NCBI RefSeq assembly: GCF_001642995.1
Contig: NZ_LOHS01000061.1
Coordinates: forward strand, 1 to 64,000
From: Streptomyces jeddahensis
GTDB lineage: Bacteria > Actinomycetota > Actinomycetes > Streptomycetales > Streptomycetaceae
Direction: 5' to 3'
Length of the DNA stretch: 64,000 bases
Shown here: in pieces, positions 25,166 through 31,793 of the stretch
Layout: each line of letters opens with the position of its first letter
How positions within the stretch are numbered: position 1 is the first letter of the stretch
Position numbers and translations under genes: made by a program
Notes under the pieces: model-generated
What the model was told of the DNA's origin: nothing
What the model saw: the letters and a program-made list of their open reading frames with translations, nothing else
Databases searched by the model: none

Positions 25166-25330
25166 GTGCCGGCACATCCGCCGCGGCGTACCGCAACCGA
25201 CCCCCACGGCCGCGCCCTCCACATCGGCTGCGGTGCCGCCCTGATGAACCTCCGCGTCGCGGCCGTGCACGCCGACTGGCATCTGGAGATCCGGCTGCCA
25301 CCGGAAGCCTCGGACAAAGACCACCGCCGC
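25166..25330 (+). pseudogene. Fragment of an Acg-type nitroreductase-fold protein
   Basis: The frame reads TDPHGRALHIGCGAALMNLR then VAAVHADWHLEIRLPP. This resembles the central segment of the Acg/FMN-binding nitroreductase-like family known from Mycobacterium and Streptomyces (usual pattern DPxGRELxISCGAALFNLR). Neither the N-terminal part nor the rest of the fold is present; the frame beyond 25330 runs antisense to the MBL gene without family features. I read it as a decayed relic. Confidence 0.55.
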
Positions 25331-25474
25331 TGTCTCCTGACGGCGGATCAGGATCGGGCGCTGCCTTGCTGCGGGCGGTGTCCGGCCCGTTGGGTTCCTG
25401 TACGTGATGGCGAGCGCGGATCGCCGAGGCGGCCGCCAGGAGCGGCACCGCGCCGGTCCTGGCGGTTTCCTGCC

Positions 25475-26170
25475 TCACGGTTCCCAGACCGAGCAGTCGT
25501 GCGCGAACAGCACACGACGGGGATCGAAGTCGGCGAGCCGCTCCAGCCAGGGGTGGTAGGTGGGAAGCGGCTGTTCCGCGCCGTGCAGGGCGGCCTGGCG
25601 GGCCAACTGGTCCGACGCGAACTGCGAAGCGAAGTCGTGTGCCTGGCCGGCGAGGACGACGGTGCCGTCGCCTTGGCGGAGAACGAGCGACTGATGTCCC
25701 GGGGTGTGCCCGGGCGTCGGAATGATCCACGCGCCGGGCCAGACCTCCGTCTCACCGTCGAGCTCTTCGTAGGCCGCGCCGGGGAAGTCGACGAGTTCGT
25801 CGATGGTGTAGTCGCCGCGGCGGGCGGTGGTCAGCTCGACGTCCTGGACCAGGATGGGCTTGCCGCCCAGGAGGGGATTGCCGCCGCAGTGGTCGAAGTG
25901 CAGGTGGCAGTTCACCACCAGGGAGATGTCGTCCAGGGTGACTCCGGCCGCCGACAGGGCGTCCTGCAGCGCGCGGCGTCGCGGCCGGTAATGCGCCTCG
26001 GTCTCCGGGTCCGCGCTGCCGATGCCGGTGTCGAAGAGGATCAGCCCCTGGTCGTGTCGCACCAGATAGGCGAGCACGGGCTCAACCCGCGGTTGCGGGC
26101 CGCCCGTTTCCGACGCAGGCCGGATGAAGTACCCCAGGTCGAGTCGCCGCACCGCCCTGTTCTTCCCCAT
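25475..26170 (-). CDS. MBL-fold hydrolase, N-acyl-homoserine-lactonase-like
   Basis: The protein has 231 aa from ATG 26170. The zinc site is NCHLHFDHCGG (HxHxDH), with the later His of PTPGHTPGHQSL, the bridging Asp in LAGQAHDFAS and a C-terminal His in FAHDCS. Spacing and length match AttM/AiiA-type lactonases, but the ring-cleaved substrate cannot be read from the sequence; similar proteins act on other lactones or esters. The upstream 100 bp contain a 40-bp tandem duplication. I preferred ATG 26170, just after AGGATGG, to a longer frame that runs through the duplication. Confidence 0.85.
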   Translation of the reverse strand: MGKNRAVRRLDLGYFIRPASETGGPQPRVEPVLAYLVRHDQGLILFDTGIGSADPETEAHYRPRRRALQDALSAAGVTLDDISLVVNCHLHFDHCGGNPLLGGKPILVQDVELTTARRGDYTIDELVDFPGAAYEELDGETEVWPGAWIIPTPGHTPGHQSLVLRQGDGTVVLAGQAHDFASQFASDQLARQAALHGAEQPLPTYHPWLERLADFDPRRVLFAHDCSVWEP

Positions 26171-26186
26171 GCCGCCATCCTGGCAG

Positions 26187-26267
26187 GCCCCGACGTGCCC
26201 GCCGGCCGGTCCGCCGACAGCGGAACCGCCCCGACGTGCCCGCCGGCCGGTCCGCCGACAGCGGAAC
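26187..26267. repeat. Perfect 40-bp tandem duplication upstream of the MBL gene
   Basis: Positions 26187-26226 and 26228-26267 are identical over 40 bp, separated by one base (41-bp period). Each copy starts GCCCCGACGTGCCCGCC and ends GACAGCGGAAC. The first copy ends next to the MBL start region, so the duplication lies in its promoter or leader. It is a likely recent slippage event. Confidence 0.85.
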
Positions 26268-26360
26268 ACATGCCTTCTCGTCAGCGCGCCGATCGGAGTA
26301 CCCGGTACCACGTGCCCCTGACACGACGGGTTCGAGGGGCTTCCGCTGCTCCGGCCTGGG

Positions 26361-26999
26361 CTAACCCCGGTCCGGCCTGAGCAGCACCTCGCTGCCGATC
26401 GGGGTGAAGCCGCAGGCGAGGAAGGCACGCAGGGAGCGGGCGTTGCCCGGGGAGACCGCGGCGAAGACCGGTTCACCTTCGGGAACGAGGGTGAGGGCGT
26501 CGGCGAGCAGACCGCGTCCCCGGCCCCGGGCGCCGTCCTGGGGAGCGTGGAGTTCGATGCTCACCTCACGCCGCCCTGCGAGTCCGTCGGCCAAGGTGAC
26601 CAGGCCGCGCTCGTCGCCGTAGACGCGGACGCGCGTGCGCACCTCGCGGGCGTGGCGGACGCGCGGGTGGTCGTCCGCGCCGGTCAGCACCGCCAGGCGC
26701 GGGGTGCCGCCCGTTCCGCGGGCGGTGAGGGTGGCGTCGATGACGCCGATCCGGCCGCCGGGGCCAGCAAGGCGGCGCAGGAAATCGGGGGCCAGGGAAG
26801 CGCCGAAGCCGTCCGGCTCCCCACCGCCCACCTCCCGGGCGCTCAGCGCGGTGGCGACGAAGGCGTGCCCCGTGAAGGCGACGGAACACTCCAGACCGCC
26901 CGGCAGGGGCGGCAGGACCGTCACACCTCCGTCGACCGGCGGGAAGCGGCCGTCGGCGGCGGCGGTGAAGTGGGCCAGCAGCGGATGCGGCTCAGGCAC
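26361..26999 (-). CDS. GNAT-like N-acetyltransferase
   Basis: The protein has 212 aa. The C-terminal half has the GNAT pattern: VSIELHAPQDGARGRGRGLL, where the Arg/Gly-rich loop would bind the acetyl-CoA pyrophosphate, followed by FAAVSPGNARSLRAFLACGFTPIG, the classic Asn-Ala-x-Ser-xx-Ala-xx-Cys-Gly-Phe motif. The N-terminal 120 residues do not suggest a substrate. The upstream hydrolase gene overlaps its start by 8 bp, so the two are made from one transcript. Confidence 0.82.
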   Translation of the reverse strand: MPEPHPLLAHFTAAADGRFPPVDGGVTVLPPLPGGLECSVAFTGHAFVATALSAREVGGGEPDGFGASLAPDFLRRLAGPGGRIGVIDATLTARGTGGTPRLAVLTGADDHPRVRHAREVRTRVRVYGDERGLVTLADGLAGRREVSIELHAPQDGARGRGRGLLADALTLVPEGEPVFAAVSPGNARSLRAFLACGFTPIGSEVLLRPDRG

Positions 27000-27819
27000 G
27001 GTCGGTCGCTCGGTGGGGCACGTGCGAGGTGAGGAAGTCCAGCAGCACGGCGTTGAAGCGCTCGGGCTGTTCGGCTCCCGGAAGATGCCCTGCCTGTTCG
27101 ATGACGGCCAGGGTCGCGTGCGGTACGAGACGGCGGATGTCCTCGGCGGCGGCGACCGGGGTGTACACGTCGTCCGCGCCGACCACGATCAGGACCGGTG
27201 CCTCGACAGCGGCCAGCGTGTCCCGGTAGTCGGGCCGTTCGGCGCGTCCGCGCAGAGCGGCGGCGGCGCCCCGAGGGTCGGTGGCGCGCATCATGCCCAG
27301 GACGTGTGCGGCCACACCCGGCATGGCGGCGACGTTGTACGCGGCGATCATCTTGTCGATGACCTCGCTCGCGTAGCCGTCCATGCCCTCGGCGAGCAGC
27401 CGGTCGGCCAGGCGGTTGCGGAACTCCTTGCCCTCAGCGGTCTCGGCGGGCGCCGACGTGTCGGACAGGACGAGGGCCCGTACCCGCTGCGGATGCCGGC
27501 GCTGGAACTCCATGGCGATCTGGCCGCCCATGGACACGCCGCCCACCACGGCCCGCTCCACGCCCAGGTGGCCCAGGAGCGCGGCGATGTCGTCCGCGAA
27601 GTCGGAGAGGAACACCGTGCCGGGCGTGACGCCGCTGTCGCCGTAACCGCGCAGGTCCGGCGTGATCAGGCGGTATCCGGCCGCACCGAGCGCCGTGGCC
27701 TGCGGTGCCCACAGGCTGCGGTTGAACGGATGCCCGTGGATCAGGACGACGGGCGGCCCGTCCGACGGGCCCAAGTCGTCGTAGTGGATCGTGACGCCGT
27801 GCAGGGCTATGCGACTCAT
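26992..27819 (-). CDS. Alpha/beta-fold hydrolase
   Basis: The protein has 275 aa from ATG 27819. The oxyanion region is LIHGHPFNRSLW; the nucleophile Ser is in GGVSMGGQ, the acid in VGADDVYTPV and the His in EQAGHLPG. The fold is that of lactone/ester hydrolases such as 3-oxoadipate enol-lactonase, but no pathway genes surround it, so the substrate is open. Its end overlaps the acetyltransferase start by 8 bp. Confidence 0.88.
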   Translation of the reverse strand: MSRIALHGVTIHYDDLGPSDGPPVVLIHGHPFNRSLWAPQATALGAAGYRLITPDLRGYGDSGVTPGTVFLSDFADDIAALLGHLGVERAVVGGVSMGGQIAMEFQRRHPQRVRALVLSDTSAPAETAEGKEFRNRLADRLLAEGMDGYASEVIDKMIAAYNVAAMPGVAAHVLGMMRATDPRGAAAALRGRAERPDYRDTLAAVEAPVLIVVGADDVYTPVAAAEDIRRLVPHATLAVIEQAGHLPGAEQPERFNAVLLDFLTSHVPHRATDRA

Positions 27820-28086
27820 CCCCGGCACCCTAGTGCCATGATCGGCTAGGGCTCCAGCGAATTCCGGCACCCCGGGGCGGCTGCTCGAGCCGCGGCGCCG
27901 CGGGCGCCGGCCCGGGGCGCCGGGTCGAGGGCGTGCAGAGGCCCCGGGCGAGCGTACGGAGGCAGCCTCCTCTCGCCGCTCCAACGGGCTCCCAGAGAGA
28001 CCGTCCCCGCGGTAAGGCCTGTCAACCGATTACGTACCTTTTGTCGGGGTAGACGAAAGAGCGACAAGCATTACTTGGAGGCCGCC

Positions 28087-28242
28087 ATGATCGTGCTCGG
28101 CGTCATCTTGCTCGTGATCGGATTCGTCACCGGGATCAATATTCTGTGGACGATCGGAATCATCCTGGCGGCCATCGGCCTCGTCCTGTGGCTGCTGGGA
28201 ACAACAGGTCATGCGGTGGGCCCCCGCCCCCACTACTGGTGA
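28087..28242 (+). CDS. DUF6131 small membrane protein
   Basis: The protein has 51 aa. Two hydrophobic segments (MIVLGVILLVIGFV and WTIGIILAAIGLVLWLLG) form a hairpin, ending in a short tail with PRPHYW. It matches a very widespread Streptomyces family of unknown role. TTGGAGG lies 7 nt before the ATG. A strong hairpin follows 56 bp after the stop, so it is a stand-alone transcription unit. Confidence 0.88.
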   Translation: MIVLGVILLVIGFVTGINILWTIGIILAAIGLVLWLLGTTGHAVGPRPHYW

Positions 28243-28297
28243 TCTGCGTTCCGACCAGCGCAGCTGCCCGTCATCGGCTGCACATGGGCGTGGAGGA

Positions 28298-28324
28298 AAC
28301 CCCGGCCTCCAGCAGGCCGGGGTT
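28298..28324. terminator. Strong hairpin terminator after the DUF6131 gene
   Basis: AACCCCGGCC (28298-28307), loop TCCAGCA, GGCCGGGGTT (28315-28324): a perfect 10-bp stem. It lies between the rightward small gene and the leftward methyltransferase gene, so it may serve both. Confidence 0.85.
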
Positions 28325-28433
28325 CGTCATGTCCTCGTTGGCGCAGGCCTGTTCGGCCATCGACCGCCACCGAGCCCGCGACTGCTTGGGTACGTCGGTG
28401 ACGTCACAGCCCGTGGCATCCGCTCCGCCGCGG

Positions 28434-29174
28434 TCAGGCTGCGGGCTTCTCCCAGACCGAGACGTGCTTGCGGCTCTCGCTGGTGAAAGGGGCCCGGGAC
28501 CAGTCCTCCCACCGGTCGCGCAGCCGTAGCCCGGCGAGCTGAGCCATCAGATCCAGCTCGGCCGGCCACACGTACCGGAACGGGATGGACCAGTGCTCTG
28601 CGTGTCCGTCGACGATCGTGACGTAGTTCGAGCTCATGGCCTGGGTGGCGACGTCGTAGGTGTCGAACGCCCACTGTGTCGGGCTGATGTGGAACGGTAC
28701 GGCGTTCTGCCCGGGGGGCAGCCGCCGCAGGTCCGGCACCCCGACCTCGATGACGAAGCAGCCGCCGGGCCTGAGGTGGGCGGCGGCGTTGCGGAAGCAG
28801 GCCACCTGGGCGTTCTGCGTGGTCAGGTTGTTGATCGTGTTGAAGACGAGATAGGCGACCGCGAAGGTGCCCGCGACGCGTGTCGTGGCGAAGTCGCCGA
28901 TCGTCACGCCGATGGTGTCGCCGCCTGGCTTGGCGCGCAGCCGGGACACCATGGCCTCGGACATGTCGATGCCGTGCACCGGGACCCCGCGGCGGGCGAG
29001 CGGCAGGGCGATCCTGCCGGTCCCGATGCCGAGTTCGAGCGCCCGGCCGTCGCCGGCGAGTCCGGCCAGCACGTCGACCGCGGGGTCCACGACGTCCGGC
29101 CGGAACATGTCCGCCGCCGACGCGTCATAGCCGGCCGCGACGCCCTCTCCGAAGTAGCCGTCCTTGTCGAGCAT
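28434..29174 (-). CDS. Class I SAM-dependent methyltransferase
   Basis: The protein has 246 aa from ATG 29174. The SAM-binding motif I is LELGIGTGRIALPLARRG (about 46-63), motif II has VHGIDMSEAMV, and HLRPGGCFVIEVG is the post-motif strand typical of this fold. The substrate is not evident. I used ATG 29174 because the fold starts just after it (MLDKDGYFGEGVAAGYD); longer frames add a low-complexity lead. Confidence 0.88.
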   Translation of the reverse strand: MLDKDGYFGEGVAAGYDASAADMFRPDVVDPAVDVLAGLAGDGRALELGIGTGRIALPLARRGVPVHGIDMSEAMVSRLRAKPGGDTIGVTIGDFATTRVAGTFAVAYLVFNTINNLTTQNAQVACFRNAAAHLRPGGCFVIEVGVPDLRRLPPGQNAVPFHISPTQWAFDTYDVATQAMSSNYVTIVDGHAEHWSIPFRYVWPAELDLMAQLAGLRLRDRWEDWSRAPFTSESRKHVSVWEKPAA

Positions 29175-29472
29175 CCCCGGACCGTACCGCTCGAGGGCCC
29201 GCCGTCGCGCGGGGTTTTTTTGCCGGGGCCGGCGTCGCTCTGCCGCCGGCCCGGCAGGCCGGGGAATCACCACGCGGTGACCTGGTCCGTGCTCACGGCC
29301 GCGGTTTCCAGGGAGACCGGCAGACGGCCGCCGCCCGATCCAGCGCAGGGGCGAGCCGATCTGTTGCCGTGTGCTCCGCGTGGTTCGGTCGTTCCCACAG
29401 GGCATCGCGCGTTTGCACAGCACTGGTCACGGTCACTCGCCGCGGGAGAGCGGTCCTGCTCCGCCACGGAGG
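29175..29472. other. 298-bp divergent region, no gene supported
   Basis: This lies between the leftward methyltransferase and the repeats of the hemerythrin leader. A run of seven T (29215-29221) after GCGCGGGG is unusual for this GC content, but I find no matching stem. No regulator site or coding frame stands out. Confidence 0.4.
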
Positions 29473-29511
29473 TCTCGGACGGATGTCTCGGACGGATGTC
29501 TCGACCGACGT
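29473..29511. repeat. Three 13-bp tandem units in the hemerythrin upstream region
   Basis: TCTCGGACGGATG occurs at 29473-29485 and 29486-29498, followed by a degenerate third unit TCTCGACCGACGT (29499-29511). It lies 64 bp upstream of the hemerythrin start and could be a binding array or a slippage product. Confidence 0.65.
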
Positions 29512-29530
29512 CGGGGAGCGGGAAGACGTA

Positions 29531-29560
29531 CCCAAGAAACCCAAAGAAACCCCAAGAAAC
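29531..29560. repeat. Three 10-bp A-rich units just before the hemerythrin ribosome site
   Basis: CCCAAGAAAC (29531-29540), CCAAAGAAAC (29541-29550), CCCAAGAAAC (29551-29560), then GGAGGAAG. The A-rich, unstructured leader is exceptional in this GC-rich window. It may keep the ribosome site open or bind a regulator. Confidence 0.7.
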
Positions 29561-29574
29561 ACGGAGGAAGTGCC

Positions 29575-30162
29575 GTGAGCAGTGCGGACACAGAACGTGC
29601 CGAGGCGGCGAAGCTCCCGGAAGGTGACGTGGTGGGCATCCTGCTCGAGCAGCACGCCCGCATCCGGGACCTGTTCTCGGACGTGAAGAGTGCGGAGGGC
29701 GAGCACAGGCAGCAGGCGTTCGACGAACTGAGGGCACTGCTGGCGGTGCACGAGACCGCCGAGGAGATGATCCTGCGACCCGTCGCGCAGGACGTGGCCG
29801 GCGAGGCGGAGGCCGATGCCCGCAACCACGAGGAGCAAGCGGCGAACAAGGTCCTCGCCGACCTCGAGAAGATGGACGTCTCCGGCGCCGAGTTCGACGC
29901 CGCGTTCGCCAGGTTCGAGCAGTCCGTCATCGACCACGCGGAGCACGAGGAACGGGAGGAGTTCCCCTTCGTGATCCGGGACTGCGCCGAGGACAAGCGG
30001 AGGGGCATGGGCACGATGCTGCGGGCCGCCGAGAAGATCGCCCCGACGCATCCGCATCCTGGTGCAGCCGGATCTCCGATGGCCCAGTGGACGGTCGGGC
30101 CGTTCGCGTCTCTGGTCGACCGGACGAAGGACGCGCTGAAGGCCGCGGCGCCCGGCGGCTGA
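29575..30162 (+). CDS. Hemerythrin HHE-domain protein
   Basis: The protein has 195 aa from GTG 29575 with GGAGGAAG 4 nt upstream. The four-helix bundle carries the di-iron ligands: LLEQHARIRDLF, LAVHETAEE, ARNHEEQAAN and IDHAEHEEREEFP. These proteins bind O2 or NO or store iron through a di-iron centre. A C-terminal segment (THPHPGAAG to SLVDRTKDALKAA) extends beyond the domain. It is followed 29 bp later by a DUF1360 membrane protein on the same strand. A role in oxygen or redox stress is likely. Confidence 0.92.
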   Translation: MSSADTERAEAAKLPEGDVVGILLEQHARIRDLFSDVKSAEGEHRQQAFDELRALLAVHETAEEMILRPVAQDVAGEAEADARNHEEQAANKVLADLEKMDVSGAEFDAAFARFEQSVIDHAEHEEREEFPFVIRDCAEDKRRGMGTMLRAAEKIAPTHPHPGAAGSPMAQWTVGPFASLVDRTKDALKAAAPGG

Positions 30163-30191
30163 TCCCGGGCCGAGACGGAGCGGCACGGCGC

Positions 30192-30746
30192 ATGTGCACA
30201 GAACCTGGTGGCCGCGCTGGACGGCATGTACAGAGGTTTCTCCGGCGTACTGGGCGGGCGTACTCGGCCGGCCAGGAGCGGCCGCTGGGCGGTTACCTCG
30301 CGGCTCTGGCTGCCTTCGGCACGTACACGGGAGCCTGGGCTGCAGTGGTGCGCCGCCAGGGCCGGCCGCTGCCCGACCGGCCCGAACCGTGGGACGTGGC
30401 GCTGACCGCCGTCGCCACCTTCCGGCTGAGCAGACTCCTCAGCAAGGCACCGGTGACCAGCCCGCTGCGTGCCCCCTTCACGACCTTCGCCGGTCCGCAG
30501 GGCCCGGCCGAGCTGCACGAGAAACCGCGTACCGAGGGCGGCAGACAGACGGTGGGTGAACTTGTGTCCTGCCCGTTCTGCATGAGCGTCTGGATCGTTT
30601 CCACCCTCACCGCCGGCCAGCTGCTGTGGCCGCGTGCGACGAGGACGGCCATGGGCGCGCTGACCGCGCTGGCCGGGGCGGACGCGCTGCAATTGGCGTA
30701 CAGCAGATTCGCCGACACGACCACATTCGCGGACAAGACCACATGA
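30192..30746 (+). CDS. DUF1360 membrane protein
   Basis: The protein has 184 aa from ATG 30192. Features are AALAAFGTYTGAWAAV (membrane segment), TAVATFRLSRLLSKAPVTSP, FTTFAGPQGPAELHE, and the family hallmark LVSCPFCMSVWIVSTL where CPFCxxxW precedes a membrane helix. DUF1360 proteins (sporulation-protein YjcZ relatives in Bacillus) have no proven function. It follows the hemerythrin gene closely and may be cotranscribed. Confidence 0.88.
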   Translation: MCTEPGGRAGRHVQRFLRRTGRAYSAGQERPLGGYLAALAAFGTYTGAWAAVVRRQGRPLPDRPEPWDVALTAVATFRLSRLLSKAPVTSPLRAPFTTFAGPQGPAELHEKPRTEGGRQTVGELVSCPFCMSVWIVSTLTAGQLLWPRATRTAMGALTALAGADALQLAYSRFADTTTFADKTT

Positions 30747-30958
30747 CCCGACGGCCCGGTCAGCCATCCGCTTGGGCCGACGTGCCTTGGGTCGCGCTCA
30801 TCGACCGGCTGGAGGCATCCTCGTTGTGCATGCCGGACATGGAGTTCGGTATCGACGTGGGTTGACCTGCGGCGACCGGGGTCGTTCGCAGGCCTCGGAA
30901 GGCGATCTCCACATTCGCCGTACCGTGCCACCACCCCTGTGGATCACAAGGGGGCGCT

Positions 30959-31174
30959 ATGCACAGGGTGGACCTGGCCCGATGGGCTGACGAGGTTCTG
31001 ACGGACCTGCCGGACGACGCGCGGGACGAAGTGTTCATGCTGATCGATGCGGTGGCTGACGTGCCCGGGCCATGGCCGGTGGGGATGTCTGCGGCGTTCG
31101 CGAGCAGCTGCTGGGTGACGTTCGTGGTCCATGGCGACGTGCTGGAGGTACTGGACGTCGGGTGGGCCGGCTGA
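30959..31174 (+). CDS. Small RelE-like protein, paralogue A
   Basis: The protein has 71 aa, with AAGGGGG upstream of ATG 30959. The first half is helical (LARWADEVLTDLPDDARDEV), and the second half ends CWVTFVVHGDVLEVLDVGW. Helices followed by a strand pair ending in a ldVGh-like motif are reminiscent of RelE/ParE toxins, though it is shorter than usual. A clear homologue is encoded at 44207-44419. No antitoxin gene is visible beside it, so toxin function is only a suggestion. Confidence 0.75.
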   Translation: MHRVDLARWADEVLTDLPDDARDEVFMLIDAVADVPGPWPVGMSAAFASSCWVTFVVHGDVLEVLDVGWAG

Positions 31175-31218
31175 CGCCCGCCCCAGGCAGCGCGCCGTAC
31201 GAACGCCTCACCGGCCGA

Positions 31219-31683
31219 TCAGAACAGGGCCTCGAAGCCCTGTGGGGCGTACCGGTCCAGCAACCGGATCCGGGCCGCGTGCAGCCGGTGGGCGAGCACC
31301 TGCCCGACCCAGTGGCCGACCGCAGAGCCGAAGGCCGGATCGGCGTCCATCATCGTCCGCACGGCCAACGCGTCGAACTCATGGGTGCGCACCGGCGTCA
31401 TGGCCTCCGCGCCCAGCTGCCAGACGTACGGGGCGAACAACCAGGACCAGCCGACCAGCTCACCGTGGCCCAGACTCTCGATGACGATGGTCCGCCCGCC
31501 CGGCACACGGAAGTCGAGGTTGACCGTGCCGGAACGGACGATCCAGAAACGGTCCGCGACGGCACCTTCCCGGAACAGGCGCGCTCCCTCGGCAAAATTC
31601 ACCTCGCGGGCCAGTGCCATCAGTCGTTCCCGGTGGTCCGCCGACAAGGAGGCGGCGATCCGGGTGGGAGAAAGAGCATTCAT
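31219..31683 (-). CDS. Cyclic-nucleotide-binding domain protein without DNA-binding domain
   Basis: The protein has 154 aa. The cNMP-binding beta-roll includes FREGAVADRFWIVRSGTVNL and SLGHGELVGWSWLF, in which the usual phosphate-binding cassette is altered (GELVGW in place of GExxGE plus RxA). It ends in a helix with no helix-turn-helix, so it is not a Crp-type regulator by itself. GGAGG lies 6 nt upstream of ATG 31683. Many actinobacteria carry such single-domain proteins; the ligand is unknown. Confidence 0.85.
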   Translation of the reverse strand: MNALSPTRIAASLSADHRERLMALAREVNFAEGARLFREGAVADRFWIVRSGTVNLDFRVPGGRTIVIESLGHGELVGWSWLFAPYVWQLGAEAMTPVRTHEFDALAVRTMMDADPAFGSAVGHWVGQVLAHRLHAARIRLLDRYAPQGFEALF

Positions 31684-31793
31684 GGTTGCCCTCCGTTCCC
31701 CAGTCCACCTCATGGTGCGTGAGACTCCATTGTCGCCCCGCGCGGTGCGGAGTGGGAAAGGAACGCTCAGGCCACCGCCGTGGCTCATGGCGG

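Noticed and set aside
29211-29221. GGGG plus seven T as a rho-independent terminator
   Set aside because: No complementary stem precedes the T run, so I did not list it as a terminator.
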